DNA of 64,000 nt, from contig NZ_JAHXKI010000002.1 of NCBI RefSeq assembly GCF_019392195.1, positions 1,240,001-1,304,000 on the forward strand. The letters run 5' to 3'. Position 1 is the first letter of the stretch. Each line of letters starts with the position of its first letter. A model generated the notes under the pieces. It was not told the origin of the DNA, ran no database searches, and saw nothing but the letters and a program-made list of their open reading frames with translations. The stretch is from Marinobacter sp. F4206 (GTDB taxonomy: Bacteria > Pseudomonadota > Gammaproteobacteria > Pseudomonadales > Oleiphilaceae). The position numbers and the translations under genes were made by a program. This document shows, one piece after another, positions 19,156 to 28,809 of the stretch.

Positions 19156-19917
19156 ATGGACGACAGCACGCGACAGCCGGCTCTGCCCAGCCGGGTTGAG
19201 GCAGAATTCTCCAGTCTGCTCCAGGAACTGTCCGCTTGCGGCCATCAAACCTCGACGCTGCTGGACCGCGCCCAGCTTCCCAACTGGTGCCGGGCGCCGC
19301 TGTTTTTTTACCTCGGCTACATCGCCAAGGCCGAGGGCCGGGTCAGTGAAACCGACATCAGTTACGCCGAAGCGCTGATCAAGGCGCTTCGACTCTCCCG
19401 ACGACAACGTCGCCGTGCCATCGACTGGTTCCAGCAAGGCAAGTCCGTGGAACAGCTGCCCTCCATGAAAGGCCTGTCCCTGCGGATGACCCATCGGTTG
19501 TGGCCGGCACCGGCCCTGACCGTGGCCATCTGCCTGTGCCACGCCACCCAACTGAAAGGCCGCCCGACCAAGCCCCGCCGGTATCGTTGCGAGGATGCCA
19601 TTGACCAGATCGGGCTACCGGTCACCGTCAGCGATGACATCTTTAACAGTTACGCCAGCAAGGTCTGGACCCGCTACGCCGAGAATCTGGCCAAACCGGT
19701 CAGTTACGAGCAGGCCTGCGAACTGCTCGGAGTGACCCGCCGGGACTCCCTGGACATCATCAAGCGGGCCTACAAGAAAAAGGTATCCGGCTGCCATCCA
19801 GACAAGCTGGCCCAGAGAGAGATCAGTAGTGAGGAAGAAGCCCTGGCCAAGGAACGCCTGTTCCGCTATCAGCAGGCATGGGAACTGGTCAAACGTCGCC
19901 ACCGACTGCACCGGTAG
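19156..19917 (+). CDS. DjlA-like protein: TerB-type domain plus C-terminal J domain
   Basis: This 253-residue protein has an N-terminal helical TerB-like region (about residues 20-110; segment FFYLGYIAKAEGRVSETDISYAEAL cut here across its middle by a conserved AKAEGRVSE core). A C-terminal J domain spans about 180-250 with the HPD tripeptide in GCHPDKLAQ, so it can stimulate DnaK ATPase. This is the architecture of DjlA, but no N-terminal membrane helix is evident, unlike E. coli DjlA. It follows murU by 4 bp, as in Pseudomonas-type murU loci. Its exact role is unknown. Confidence 0.85.
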   Translation: MDDSTRQPALPSRVEAEFSSLLQELSACGHQTSTLLDRAQLPNWCRAPLFFYLGYIAKAEGRVSETDISYAEALIKALRLSRRQRRRAIDWFQQGKSVEQLPSMKGLSLRMTHRLWPAPALTVAICLCHATQLKGRPTKPRRYRCEDAIDQIGLPVTVSDDIFNSYASKVWTRYAENLAKPVSYEQACELLGVTRRDSLDIIKRAYKKKVSGCHPDKLAQREISSEEEALAKERLFRYQQAWELVKRRHRLHR

Positions 19918-19926
19918 GCGCGGTCG

Positions 19927-20865
19927 CTAACGGGACCTGAGCCAGGCGTCGATTCGGCCCGCCAGGGCTGGCGCATCCTGTCTCGACGGTGGCTCTTGCA
20001 GGCTGACCGGCTGGCGCTCGTAGGTCTCAACGCCGGCCCGGAGCAGGTTCGCCCAACGCCGTCGGGCGTCCTCGCTGCCGGCACTGCGAGAGGCATAGAG
20101 CTCGAGAATACCGGTGCCGCGAGGGGACAGGCTTTCCGCCAGGCTGAGCGCATCCCGGGGATAGAACTCCGGCGCCACCCAGATCATGATTCCCGGATTG
20201 GGCAATGCCAGCTGCGCCGCCACCAGGTGGCCACTGGCACGCCCCACACCCAGAAGCACCGGCCGGTCATACCCCCGCGACGCCAAGGCTTCAACGGCAG
20301 CCTCCAGGCTCTGGCGAACCCGGCCTCGATACCGCTGCTCCGGCGACTCCCCATCCGGGGACGCCATCACGTCAATCATCACCGCCGAAGCGTCGTCGCC
20401 GGCGCCATCCCCAGCAGCCTGATCGTCGTTATCGAGCCGCTCTTCCAGCGACCGCTGAAGCGGCAGGGAGGGTGCCGGCAGTCCCACGGAAAGTACCGCC
20501 CAGCCCCTCTCAACGAGCTCCAAACCCAAGCCGCCAACGACCCCGGACGCCGCATTGCCACCGACATCGGCCAGAAGAACCAGCGCGCCCTCAGCCGGCG
20601 GCTCCCGCTCCGGATAGAATAACCCCAGCGCCCGGTCATCGTCCTCCAGCTCCAGCCAGAGCGCCGCGTCCGGAAACGCCTGACTCAGCTCCACCTCACC
20701 CAGCCCGGTGGTGAACCCGGACCGGCCCGGATTGGCACCAGAATCTTCGCGGGCAGGCGTCTCCGCCGCTGTTTCGCTGGCACTGGCAACGGAGCAGTCC
20801 AGCCATAGCGGGACCGTGAGGATCAAAAGCAACTGTTTAATGACACTACTGGCGATTCTAGGCAC
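19927..20865 (-). CDS. DUF3530 family exported protein (alpha/beta-hydrolase-like)
   Basis: This 312-residue protein has a signal peptide (about residues 1-29) and an alpha/beta-hydrolase-like region. VLLADVGGNAASGVVG resembles an oxyanion strand, and LLGVGRASGHLVAAQLA takes the place of the nucleophile elbow, reading GVGRASG instead of a canonical GxSxG. Activity is therefore doubtful. DUF3530 proteins are widespread in Pseudomonas and relatives and uncharacterised. The start is GTG at 20865, preceded by AGGATCT. It converges with the amgK-murU operon 9 bp away and is divergent from rpe. Confidence 0.8.
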   Translation of the reverse strand: MPRIASSVIKQLLLILTVPLWLDCSVASASETAAETPAREDSGANPGRSGFTTGLGEVELSQAFPDAALWLELEDDDRALGLFYPEREPPAEGALVLLADVGGNAASGVVGGLGLELVERGWAVLSVGLPAPSLPLQRSLEERLDNDDQAAGDGAGDDASAVMIDVMASPDGESPEQRYRGRVRQSLEAAVEALASRGYDRPVLLGVGRASGHLVAAQLALPNPGIMIWVAPEFYPRDALSLAESLSPRGTGILELYASRSAGSEDARRRWANLLRAGVETYERQPVSLQEPPSRQDAPALAGRIDAWLRSR

Positions 20866-20998
20866 AGATCCTGACTCTTAGACTGCGAAAAAAACGTTCC
20901 GAACTGTTAGACTAGCACTCGTTTTTCATGTGCGGCAGGGACCGCTGGCCACGCCATTATCATCGTATTCGCGCGCAAAAGTCATTGAGAGAGCCATC

Positions 20999-21685
20999 AT
21001 GAACCCATACCTGATTGCCCCATCCATCCTGTCGGCCGATTTTGCCCGCCTCGGCGAAGAAGTCGATAACGTATTGGCCGCCGGCGCCGACGTTGTCCAT
21101 TTCGACGTGATGGACAATCACTACGTTCCGAACCTGACCATTGGCCCCATGGTCTGCGAGGCGCTGCGCAAACATGGCGTGACCGCACCGATTGACGTCC
21201 ACCTGATGGTGTCCCCGGTGGACGACCTGATCCGCATGTTCATCGATGCCGGCGCCAGCTACATCACTTTCCATCCCGAAGCCAGCAGTCACATTGACCG
21301 GTCCCTGCAACTGATCCGTGACGGTGGCTGCAAAGCCGGGCTGGTATTCAACCCGGCTACGCCGCTGCATTACATGGACCATGTCATGGACAAGCTCGAC
21401 ATGGTGCTGATGATGTCGGTCAACCCGGGCTTCGGCGGCCAGAAATTCATCCCTGGAACTTTGGACAAGCTACGGGAGGCGCGCAAGCGCATCGACGCCA
21501 GCAACTTCAACATTCGCCTGGAAATCGACGGTGGCGTGAAGACCGAGAACATCCGGGAGATCGCCGAGGCGGGCGCCGATACCTTTGTCGCCGGCTCCGC
21601 CATCTTCAATACCGACGACTACAAGACCACCATCGACGCCATGCGTGAGGAGCTGGAGCGGGCGCGCAAGGTTATCGGCCAATGA
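20999..21685 (+). CDS. rpe: Ribulose-phosphate 3-epimerase Rpe
   Basis: This 228-residue TIM-barrel enzyme interconverts ribulose-5-phosphate and xylulose-5-phosphate in the pentose phosphate pathway. [14 protein letters not shown] at the N-terminus, [10 protein letters not shown], the metal ligand His in VHLMV, and [11 protein letters not shown] are all family signatures. ATG 20999, preceded by GAGAGAG, gives the usual length; an upstream in-frame ATG at 20930 adds a non-conserved 23 residues. It overlaps gph by 4 bp, the usual rpe-gph-trpE order. Confidence 0.96.
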   Translation: MNPYLIAPSILSADFARLGEEVDNVLAAGADVVHFDVMDNHYVPNLTIGPMVCEALRKHGVTAPIDVHLMVSPVDDLIRMFIDAGASYITFHPEASSHIDRSLQLIRDGGCKAGLVFNPATPLHYMDHVMDKLDMVLMMSVNPGFGGQKFIPGTLDKLREARKRIDASNFNIRLEIDGGVKTENIREIAEAGADTFVAGSAIFNTDDYKTTIDAMREELERARKVIGQ

Positions 21686-22371
21686 GTCTGACGGGACTGT
21701 TCAGCCCCCGGTGGCCGGGTGTTGCCCTGTTTGATCTGGACGGCACCCTGGTCGACAGCGCCCCCGACCTCGCCGCCGCCGTAGACCAGATGCTGGAACA
21801 GCTCGGCCGCTCACCGGCCGGCATTGACCGCGTTCGCGATTGGGTTGGCAACGGCGCCAGCGTGCTGGTTCGTCGCGCGCTGGCGGGCCAGAGCGACTGG
21901 GAACCGGCGCAGCCGAAAGACGACGCCCTGTTCAAGGACGCCCTTGCCATCTTTTACTACGCCTACGAGCAAATCAATGGCCGGCATTCGGTGGTGTACC
22001 CGGGAGTCGATGCCTGCCTCCGGCACCTGAAACATCACGGTTGCAAGCTCGGCGTGGTCACCAACAAACCGGAACAGTTTGTCGCGCCACTGCTGAAGCA
22101 GATGGGACTGGAGCACTGGTTCGACGTCAGCATCGGCGGCGATACCCTGAGCGTGAAAAAACCGGACCCTGCGCCTTTGCTGCACGCCATGGAAGCCCTG
22201 GGCGGCACCCGCGGCACCACGGTCATGGTGGGCGACTCCGCCGCGGACATCAGCGCGGCCCTGGCAGCCGGCATGCCCTGCGTGGCAGTCCGCTACGGAT
22301 ACAATTTCGGTAAGCCGGTTGATGCCCTGGGCGCCGACGCGGTTGTTGATTCACTGGACGAGCTTTTGTAA
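21682..22371 (+). CDS. gph: Phosphoglycolate phosphatase Gph
   Basis: This 229-residue haloacid-dehalogenase-superfamily phosphatase hydrolyses 2-phosphoglycolate, produced mainly during repair of oxidised DNA 3' ends. Motif I is [13 protein letters not shown] with the nucleophile Asp. Motif II Thr is in VVTNKPEQF, motif III Lys in VKKPDPAPL, and motif IV acid residues in MVGDSAADI. It is coupled to rpe by overlap and followed by the trp leader region. Confidence 0.94.
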   Translation: MSLTGLFSPRWPGVALFDLDGTLVDSAPDLAAAVDQMLEQLGRSPAGIDRVRDWVGNGASVLVRRALAGQSDWEPAQPKDDALFKDALAIFYYAYEQINGRHSVVYPGVDACLRHLKHHGCKLGVVTNKPEQFVAPLLKQMGLEHWFDVSIGGDTLSVKKPDPAPLLHAMEALGGTRGTTVMVGDSAADISAALAAGMPCVAVRYGYNFGKPVDALGADAVVDSLDELL

Positions 22372-22419
22372 TCTCACAAGGACTTTACGTTGATCACTTC
22401 ATATCGGGAGATTCCTGCC

Positions 22420-22500
22420 ATGCAGGGACTGAATCTGACTGCAGCGCGAGGCATTCTCACCACCCGCGCGACACGATGGTGGCGATGGCGCACTGGCTGA
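22420..22500 (+). CDS. trpL: Probable trp operon leader peptide (26 codons, three Trp codons)
   Basis: A short open frame starts at ATG 22420 behind GGGAG and encodes 26 residues ending RWWRWRTG. Three of the last seven codons are TGG. It lies 108 bp before trpE in the same direction. A Trp-rich leader immediately before trpE is the hallmark of ribosome-mediated attenuation, in which stalling at Trp codons under tryptophan starvation changes downstream RNA folding. The peptide is also Arg-rich. The call rests on composition and position only. Confidence 0.78.
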   Translation: MQGLNLTAARGILTTRATRWWRWRTG

Positions 22501-22608
22501 ACAGGCCCGGCGGCTGACTGGCGCGTACCTGCCCAGCCACCACCCATCTGGCCGCCCCGGTCGCAAACCGGTGTCGCCCGAAAGCAGATCAGACTTCAGG
22601 AACGAGAC
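22501..22608 (+). promoter_or_regulatory. Candidate trp attenuator region between leader peptide and trpE
   Basis: The 108 bases between the leader stop and trpE are GC-rich and contain competing complementary blocks. GATGGTGGC in the leader can partly pair with GCCACC at about 22536. GGCGGC near 22509 can pair with GCCGCC near 22551. A small hairpin CCGGT-CGCAA-ACCGG lies at about 22557-22571. No run of T follows that hairpin, so a classical intrinsic terminator is not evident. Control might be Rho-dependent or translational at the trpE ribosome site (AGGAACGAG). Confidence 0.5.
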
Positions 22609-24096
22609 ATGACACCCGAGCAATTCTCCGAGCTCGCCCAAGCCGGCTTTAACCGTATCCCTGTCTACCGCGAAGTGCTCGCAGACCTGGACACGCCACT
22701 CAGTACTTATCTGAAACTGGCCAGTGGACCTTACTCCTATCTCTTCGAATCCGTTCAGGGCGGTGAGAAATGGGGCCGCTATTCCATCATCGGCCTGCCG
22801 AGCCATGAAGTGCTCAAGGTCTTCGATCATCGGATCGAAGTGACCCGGGGCGGAAAACTGGTGGAGGAAGCCGACGTCGAGGACCCACTGGCGTTTGTGG
22901 AACAGTACCAGGCCCGCTTCAACGCGCCGGACCTGGATGAGCTGCCGCGATTCAACGGCGGTCTGGTCGGCTACTTCGGCTACGACACCGTCCGCTTCAT
23001 CGAAAAGCGCCTGCGCAAGAGCTGCCCGCCGGACAAGATCGGTACGCCGGATATCCTGCTGATGGTGTCAGACGAAATTGTGGTGTTCGACAACCTCCGC
23101 GGCAAGTTGCATTTGATCGTCCATGCCGACCCGTCGGTGGACGGTGCCTTCGATAAGGCCCAGGCCCGGATTGATGAGCTCGAAAACCGGCTGCACCGGC
23201 AGACCGCCAACGCCCCGCGCACGCCCGAGCACCTTCGCGGCAAGACCGTGGACGAGAGCGATTTCGTCTCCGGCTTCACCCAGGACAAATTCGAGTCCGC
23301 GGTCGGCAAGATCAAGGAATACGTGCTGGACGGCGACGTGATGCAGACCGTGATTTCCCAGCGCATGTCGATCCCCTTCGAGGCACCGCCGCTGAACCTG
23401 TACCGGTCGCTGCGGGTGCTCAACCCCTCGCCTTACATGTATTTCCTGGATCTGGACGACTTCCACATCGTCGGCTCGTCGCCGGAAATCCTGGCCCGGG
23501 TGGAAGACGAGGAAGTGACGGTCCGCCCCATCGCCGGCACTCGCAAGCGCGGTGCCACCGATGCCGAGGACAAGGCCCTGGAAACCGAGCTTCTGGCCGA
23601 CCCGAAAGAGATTGCCGAACACCTGATGCTGATCGATCTGGGCCGCAATGACGCCGGCCGGGTCTCGGAAACCGGCACCGTTCGACTGACCGACAAAATG
23701 ATCGTGGAGCGCTACTCCCACGTCATGCACATCGTCTCCAACGTCACCGGCCGCCTGAACCCGGACACCAGTTGCCTCGACGTGCTCCGGGCCACCCTGC
23801 CCGCCGGCACCCTCAGTGGCGCCCCCAAGATCCGCGCCATGGAAATCATTGATGAACTGGAGCCGGTCAAACGCGGCGTCTACGGCGGGGCCGTCGGCTA
23901 CCTCTCATTCAATGGCAACATGGACACGGCCATCGCCATCCGCACAGCGGTGATCAAGGACAAGACCCTGCACATCCAGGCCGGGGCCGGCGTGGTGGCA
24001 GACTCGGTGCCCCGCCTCGAGTGGAAGGAAACCATGAACAAGGGCCGTGCGATTTTCCGCGCGGTGGCCATGACCTACAACGATTTCGACCACTGA
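22609..24096 (+). CDS. trpE: Anthranilate synthase component I TrpE
   Basis: This 495-residue subunit converts chorismate and ammonia to anthranilate, the first committed step to tryptophan. The N-terminal [15 protein letters not shown] segment holds the tryptophan feedback site. The C-terminal chorismate-binding domain has [32 protein letters not shown] and the [12 protein letters not shown] motif. Length is normal. It is followed 16 bp later by trpG, then trpD and trpC, so the first four pathway genes are contiguous here, unlike Pseudomonas aeruginosa where trpE is separated from trpGDC. Confidence 0.98.
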   Translation: MTPEQFSELAQAGFNRIPVYREVLADLDTPLSTYLKLASGPYSYLFESVQGGEKWGRYSIIGLPSHEVLKVFDHRIEVTRGGKLVEEADVEDPLAFVEQYQARFNAPDLDELPRFNGGLVGYFGYDTVRFIEKRLRKSCPPDKIGTPDILLMVSDEIVVFDNLRGKLHLIVHADPSVDGAFDKAQARIDELENRLHRQTANAPRTPEHLRGKTVDESDFVSGFTQDKFESAVGKIKEYVLDGDVMQTVISQRMSIPFEAPPLNLYRSLRVLNPSPYMYFLDLDDFHIVGSSPEILARVEDEEVTVRPIAGTRKRGATDAEDKALETELLADPKEIAEHLMLIDLGRNDAGRVSETGTVRLTDKMIVERYSHVMHIVSNVTGRLNPDTSCLDVLRATLPAGTLSGAPKIRAMEIIDELEPVKRGVYGGAVGYLSFNGNMDTAIAIRTAVIKDKTLHIQAGAGVVADSVPRLEWKETMNKGRAIFRAVAMTYNDFDH

Positions 24097-24112
24097 GGCG
24101 GAGGAACGGATT

Positions 24113-24691
24113 ATGTTGCTGATGATCGATAACTACGATTCCTTCACCTACAACGTGGTGCAGTACCTGGCCGAGCTGGGTGCCGACGTGCAGGTCCATC
24201 GGAATGACGAAATCACTGTGGAAGAGATCGAGGCCTTGAAGCCGGAGCGCCTGGTCATTTCGCCGGGGCCGTGCACGCCCAACGAAGCGGGCATTTCCAT
24301 GGCGGCCATTCGACACTTTGCCGGCAAACTCCCGATCCTTGGCATCTGTCTTGGCCACCAGGCCATCGGTCAGGTCTACGGCGGCGACGTCATCCGTGCC
24401 GGGCGCGTGATGCACGGTAAGGTCTCCCCGGTGTATCACCGGGACACCGGGGTCTTCCGTGGCCTGAACAACCCGCTCCAGGCCACCCGTTACCACAGTC
24501 TGGTCATCGACCAGACGACCCTGCCGGAGTGCCTGGAAGTCACCGCCTGGACCCGTAATGACGACGGCTCGGTGGAAGAAATCATGGGCGTGCGCCACAA
24601 GACCCTGCCCATTGAGGGGGTGCAGTTCCATCCTGAGTCTATTATGACCGAGCAGGGTCACGAACTGCTGCGCAACTTCCTGCGAAGCTGA
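24113..24691 (+). CDS. trpG: Anthranilate synthase component II TrpG (glutamine amidotransferase)
   Basis: This 192-residue class I glutamine amidotransferase supplies ammonia to TrpE. The nucleophile cysteine is in [10 protein letters not shown] and the His-Glu pair in [17 protein letters not shown] at the N-terminus and [11 protein letters not shown] are family motifs. In many gammaproteobacteria the same protein also serves PabB in folate synthesis, which is possible here since no separate pabA is visible. It lies between trpE and trpD. Confidence 0.96.
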   Translation: MLLMIDNYDSFTYNVVQYLAELGADVQVHRNDEITVEEIEALKPERLVISPGPCTPNEAGISMAAIRHFAGKLPILGICLGHQAIGQVYGGDVIRAGRVMHGKVSPVYHRDTGVFRGLNNPLQATRYHSLVIDQTTLPECLEVTAWTRNDDGSVEEIMGVRHKTLPIEGVQFHPESIMTEQGHELLRNFLRS

Positions 24692-24723
24692 ATCCGCCAA
24701 TAACAACCGAGAGGCCGCATAAC

Positions 24724-25752
24724 ATGGACATGAAAGACGCTCTGAACCGGATTGCCTCCAACCTGGACCTGTCCCGGGAAGAGATGAAACAGGTCATGCG
24801 CATCGTGATGAATGGCGAGGCCACCGATGCTCAGATCGGGGCTTTTCTCATGGGGCTGCGACTCAAGAGCGAAACCATCGATGAGATCACCGGCGCCACC
24901 GAAGTCATGCGCGAACTGGCCACCGGCGTGACGGTCAAGGCCGAGCCGCTGGTGGACATCGTGGGCACCGGTGGTGACGGCGCCAACCTGTTCAACGTGT
25001 CTTCAGCCTCCGCCTTCGTGGTCGCCGCCGCCGGCGGCTATGTCGCCAAGCATGGCAACCGGGGCGTGTCCTCCAAGAGCGGCAGCGCCGACCTGATCGA
25101 GAAAGCCGGCATCAACCTGAACATGACACCGGACCAGGTCGCCCGCTGCATCGAACAGATCGGCGTGGGCTTCATGTTTGCCCCGGCCCACCATGGCGCC
25201 ATGAAGCACGCCATCGGACCGCGCAAGGAACTCGGTTGCCGCACCATCTTCAACATCCTCGGGCCGATGACCAACCCGGCCGGCGTCAAGCGCCAGCTGC
25301 TCGGGGTGTTCACCCGGGACCTGTGTCGGCCCATGGCGGAAGTACTCCAGCGCCTGGGTTCCGAGCACATCATGGTGGTCTGTTCGAAAGACGGGCTGGA
25401 TGAAATCAGCCTGGCCAGCCCCACTCATGTTGCGGAGCTGAAAAATGGCGAAATCACCGAATACGACATCACCCCCGAGGACCTGGGTGTGAAGAGCCAG
25501 TCCCTGGTCGGTCTGACCGTGGACAGCTCCGAGGACTCCCTGAAACTGATCCGCGCCGCCTTTGGCCGTGGCCACGACGAGATGGCGGAAAAGGCACGAG
25601 ACCTGATTGCCCTGAATGCCGGAGCGGCCATCTACGTGGCCGGGCTGGCAGACACGCCGAAGGCCGGCGTCGAGCTGGCCCTGGACGCCATCGGCTCTGG
25701 CCTGGCTGCGGGCAAGATGTCCGAACTGGCCGACTTTTCCCAGTGTTTCTGA
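24724..25752 (+). CDS. trpD: Anthranilate phosphoribosyltransferase TrpD
   Basis: This 342-residue enzyme transfers the phosphoribosyl group from PRPP to anthranilate. The PRPP-binding [14 protein letters not shown] loop, the [15 protein letters not shown] segment and [12 protein letters not shown] with [13 protein letters not shown] are family signatures. Start ATG 24724 is preceded by GAGAGG. It lies 32 bp after trpG and 12 bp before trpC, so trpGDC is one transcription unit. Confidence 0.97.
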   Translation: MDMKDALNRIASNLDLSREEMKQVMRIVMNGEATDAQIGAFLMGLRLKSETIDEITGATEVMRELATGVTVKAEPLVDIVGTGGDGANLFNVSSASAFVVAAAGGYVAKHGNRGVSSKSGSADLIEKAGINLNMTPDQVARCIEQIGVGFMFAPAHHGAMKHAIGPRKELGCRTIFNILGPMTNPAGVKRQLLGVFTRDLCRPMAEVLQRLGSEHIMVVCSKDGLDEISLASPTHVAELKNGEITEYDITPEDLGVKSQSLVGLTVDSSEDSLKLIRAAFGRGHDEMAEKARDLIALNAGAAIYVAGLADTPKAGVELALDAIGSGLAAGKMSELADFSQCF

Positions 25753-25764
25753 GCGACATCGACA

Positions 25765-26586
25765 ATGACTGACAGACATCTGGACAAGACTCCCACCATC
25801 CTGCGGAAAATCGTTGATCGGAAATGGGAAGAGATTGACGAGCGCAAACCCAGGGTCAGCATCGACGACCTGAAAGCCATGGCCGGTGACCAGCCGCCAG
25901 CCCGCGGATTCGCCAATACCCTGCGCCGCCGTATCGAACAGCAGACGCCGGCGGTGATTGCCGAGATCAAGAAGGCCTCGCCCAGCAAGGGCATACTGCG
26001 GGACCCGTTTGAACCCGCGGCCATTGCCGACAGCTATGAACAGGGCGGCGCCGCCTGCCTGTCCGTACTCACCGACAGGGATTTCTTCCAGGGCCACGAA
26101 GATTATCTGGTGGCCGCCCGCAACGCCTGTGGCCTGCCGGTCATCCGCAAGGACTTTATGGTCGCGCCTTACCAGGTGTATGAGAGCCGGGCCATTGGCG
26201 CAGACTGCATCCTGCTGATTGCCGCTTGCCTGACCAGGGACCAGATGCAGGAGCTGGAAGGCATCGCCCATGAAATCGGCCTGGACGTGCTGGTAGAAGT
26301 TCATGATGGCGCCGAACTGGACGACGCCCTAACACTAAAAACCCCGCTGGTCGGTATCAACAACCGCAACCTGCACACCTTCGAGGTGTCCCTGGACACC
26401 ACTTTCGACCTGCACGAGCGCATTGCCGCCGACCGGCTGAGCATCACCGAAAGCGGCATCATGACCCGCGCCGATGTCGAGGCGATGACCGCCCGAGGAA
26501 TTTATGGATTCTTGGTCGGGGAATCGTTCATGCGAGCTGAGGAGCCGGGGCAGAAGCTTCAAGAGCTATTTTTTCCGGAAGGCTGA
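25765..26586 (+). CDS. trpC: Indole-3-glycerol phosphate synthase TrpC
   Basis: This 273-residue TIM-barrel enzyme closes the indole ring, making indole-3-glycerol phosphate. [12 protein letters not shown] carries a catalytic Lys, VIRKDFMV another, and [12 protein letters not shown] and ITESGIM are conserved barrel motifs. It is monofunctional, without a fused TrpF domain. It ends the trpEGDC operon; trpF, trpB and trpA are not in the window. A long palindromic repeat follows the stop by 14 bp. Confidence 0.97.
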   Translation: MTDRHLDKTPTILRKIVDRKWEEIDERKPRVSIDDLKAMAGDQPPARGFANTLRRRIEQQTPAVIAEIKKASPSKGILRDPFEPAAIADSYEQGGAACLSVLTDRDFFQGHEDYLVAARNACGLPVIRKDFMVAPYQVYESRAIGADCILLIAACLTRDQMQELEGIAHEIGLDVLVEVHDGAELDDALTLKTPLVGINNRNLHTFEVSLDTTFDLHERIAADRLSITESGIMTRADVEAMTARGIYGFLVGESFMRAEEPGQKLQELFFPEG

Positions 26587-26600
26587 CGCAAAAGTCGAAA

Positions 26601-26709
26601 CAGGCCATTGGGTGGGACGGAGCAAAATCGTGCGGAGCCATGGATGGCGGAGCCGAGCGTACAGGGAGGTATCTACAGCGTATTTTGCTTCGTCCCACCC
26701 GATGGCCTG
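26601..26709. repeat. 109-bp imperfect palindromic element between trpC and the DUF4202 gene
   Basis: Two 28-base arms (26601-26628 and 26682-26709) are complementary at 26 of 28 positions. They enclose a 53-base centre containing GGAGCCATGGATGGCGGAG. The arms read GGCCATTGGGTGGGACGG and its inverted copy. The element fills most of the 146-bp convergent gap after trpC. It looks like a dispersed non-autonomous palindromic repeat of the ERIC/REP kind, and could also act as a two-way transcription stop. Copy number cannot be judged from one window. Confidence 0.7.
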
Positions 26710-26732
26710 TGCACACAGATGAGGTTGGAGAA

Positions 26733-27347
26733 TCATTCCCGCGGTTCAGCCAACGCCTCCTGCAACACCGCCAGCAGATGTGCCGGCATACCCTCAGCCA
26801 GCTTCAATGCCGCCTCATGCCCCCGGGGCGACATCTTGCCCCAGGTCCGGCGCACGATGCGCAGCCACTTTTCCCGATCGTAGTCCGCCTTTTCCTCATA
26901 GAAATCGGCGAAATACCGTTCCAGAAAGACCATGCAGGCGACATCTTCCAGCAGCTGGGTGTCGGCATCGTTACGCAGTTCGCGCTTGGTCAGGATGGTT
27001 TCCACCTTCTCGCACTCCGCGGAATCGTACCCGCACCCGGCCATGATCTCGGCCGCCCGCTGCCCATGCATCCGGCCACAGGCCTGACGCCACTGGTAAT
27101 AAGATTTCCGGCCTTCCGGATAGTCTCTGCGGGGGATGGTCCAGCGTTCAATGTGCTGGGCCCGACAGGCAATCTGCATGCGCTCGGAGGGAGCCGTCTC
27201 AAGGGTAAACAGCCAACGGGTCATGTGCAGGCTGTAGGCATATTCCCGGGGCAACGATTCGCCATCGACGGTTTCCCGATTGGGATCGGCACGATTGGCG
27301 CGATCAATGGTCTCCAGCGCACAGTCTAATTGTGCTAAGGCGGTCAT
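26733..27347 (-). CDS. DUF4202 family protein
   Basis: This 204-residue cytosolic protein matches the DUF4202 family by its core AQHIERWTIPRRDYPEGR and by the histidine/aspartate pattern (HMTRWLF, HIERW, LEDVACMVFLERYFADF), which resembles a small HD-type helical domain. That structural idea is inference. The function is unknown. It lies 44 bp downstream of two glutathione-transferase genes on the same strand and may share their transcript. Confidence 0.75.
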   Translation of the reverse strand: MTALAQLDCALETIDRANRADPNRETVDGESLPREYAYSLHMTRWLFTLETAPSERMQIACRAQHIERWTIPRRDYPEGRKSYYQWRQACGRMHGQRAAEIMAGCGYDSAECEKVETILTKRELRNDADTQLLEDVACMVFLERYFADFYEEKADYDREKWLRIVRRTWGKMSPRGHEAALKLAEGMPAHLLAVLQEALAEPRE

Positions 27348-27391
27348 CCCTTGCTCCTGTCGGTCAAATTGGGCTCAGGTTATCACCGGCC

Positions 27392-28057
27392 TTACCGGGT
27401 CACCATGGTCTGGGCACTTTTGACCAGATCGTTGGTATTGTGCGGCCGCTCCGGCTTTCGAATACCGGCCGCGCAACCCGGGCGCTCATACAGCTCATCG
27501 ACCCAGCGTTTCAGGTGATCCAGGCCTTCCATGGACACGCCCGACCAATTGTAGGTACGCACCCAGGCCCAGTTGGCGAAATCGGCAATGGTGATCTCGT
27601 CACCGGCGAGATAGCGCGACTCCGCCAGACGGCTGTCCAGAACCTCGAACAGGCGGCGGCATTCATGCTGGTAGCGATCGATGGCGGGCTGGATCTTCTC
27701 CGGGAAATACCGGTAGAACACGTTCGCCTGACCCATCATCGGTCCGACGCCACCCATCTGGAACATCAGCCATTGCAGGGCCCGGGAGCGAATTTTTGGA
27801 TCGGCCGGGTAGAACTGGCCGTATTTTTCGGCCAGATAAATCATGATGGCGCCGGATTCGAACACGACGAAGTCATCGTTGTCCCGGTCCACGATTACCG
27901 GAATCCGGCCATTGGGGTTCATCGCCAGAAACTCGGGGGTTTTCTGTTCGCCCTTGGACAGGTCGACCGGAATCAGGTTGTACTCGACCGCCAGCTCTTC
28001 CAGCAAAACCGACACCTTGTGCCCGTTCGGCGTCGGCGAGGTATACAGATCAATCAT
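27392..28057 (-). CDS. Glutathione transferase of the YfcG/Nu type
   Basis: This 221-residue protein has a thioredoxin-like N-terminal domain ([21 protein letters not shown]) and a helical C-terminal domain from about residue 90. The TPNGHK active-site region and glutathione-contacting GRIPVIVD and [13 protein letters not shown] are those of E. coli YfcG-like (Nu-class) enzymes, which act as disulfide-bond reductases. ATG 28057 follows AGGAG; the in-frame ATG at 28081 is less likely. A second GST gene lies 37 bp upstream in the same direction. Confidence 0.88.
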   Translation of the reverse strand: MIDLYTSPTPNGHKVSVLLEELAVEYNLIPVDLSKGEQKTPEFLAMNPNGRIPVIVDRDNDDFVVFESGAIMIYLAEKYGQFYPADPKIRSRALQWLMFQMGGVGPMMGQANVFYRYFPEKIQPAIDRYQHECRRLFEVLDSRLAESRYLAGDEITIADFANWAWVRTYNWSGVSMEGLDHLKRWVDELYERPGCAAGIRKPERPHNTNDLVKSAQTMVTR

Positions 28058-28094
28058 GGCATTCTCCTGGCGGGTAGTCATCGGATCGGCGCCA

Positions 28095-28712
28095 TCAGAC
28101 CTGTGCCGACGGGCGCGACTTGATCCGGTCGAACCAGGCCTGCAGGTTGGTCTGTTCCGGCTTGATCCGGATTTTTACGACCCGGGCAAAGGCCAGGGTC
28201 GTAAAGGCATTGATGTCCGCCGCGGTGAAGCGGTCGCAGCAGATGTACTCCTTGCCCTCCAGATGCTGGTTGAGGAAGTCCATGAACTTCTCGACCTGCT
28301 GGCCGCACTCCTCGCCCCACTCCTTGATCGGGTTCATCCGGTCCTTGAAATAGCCGCTGGTGTGCTGGAAACACATGCCGGTGGGCATGAAGAAAAACAG
28401 CTCAATCCATCGCAGCCACTGTTCCAGCTGAGCCCTCTCCAGCGGGGTATCGCCCAGCAGGCTCGGGGTGTCCGGATAGCTTTCCTCAAAATAGCGGCAA
28501 ATCGCCATGGTTTCGGCAATGCAGGTCCCGTCGTCCAGCTCCATGACTGGCACTTTCTTCATCGGGTTGCGGGCGACGTATTCCGGTGTCAGGTTCTCGC
28601 CCTTCTCGAGATCGATCTCGACAAATTCAGCCTTGTCCAGCAGCCCTTTCTCGGCCATGAACATGCGGACCCGGCGGGGGTTGGGGGCGGTTTTGGTCTC
28701 GAAGATTTTCAT
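28095..28712 (-). CDS. Glutathione S-transferase family protein
   Basis: This 205-residue two-domain glutathione transferase has an N-terminal thioredoxin fold starting [19 protein letters not shown], the cis-proline region [12 protein letters not shown], and [11 protein letters not shown] for glutathione binding. The C-terminal domain carries [15 protein letters not shown], the usual N-capping and hydrophobic staple region. An upstream open frame to 28799 has no family features and is not used. It probably heads a GST-GST-DUF4202 transcript. The substrate is unknown. Confidence 0.87.
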   Translation of the reverse strand: MKIFETKTAPNPRRVRMFMAEKGLLDKAEFVEIDLEKGENLTPEYVARNPMKKVPVMELDDGTCIAETMAICRYFEESYPDTPSLLGDTPLERAQLEQWLRWIELFFFMPTGMCFQHTSGYFKDRMNPIKEWGEECGQQVEKFMDFLNQHLEGKEYICCDRFTAADINAFTTLAFARVVKIRIKPEQTNLQAWFDRIKSRPSAQV

Positions 28713-28809
28713 TGTTGTCGGCTCCGTTCCGGACTGGTGACAGGTTTGTACAACTGAAAGACAAACCGAGAGCCTGCCCCGAACAAAGAGTTGCGTCAAG
28801 CAACCAACG

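Noticed and set aside
22557..22571. CCGGT-CGCAA-ACCGG hairpin as the trp intrinsic terminator
   Set aside because: Only a 5-bp stem and no T-run follows within 30 bases, so a classical Rho-independent terminator is not supported.
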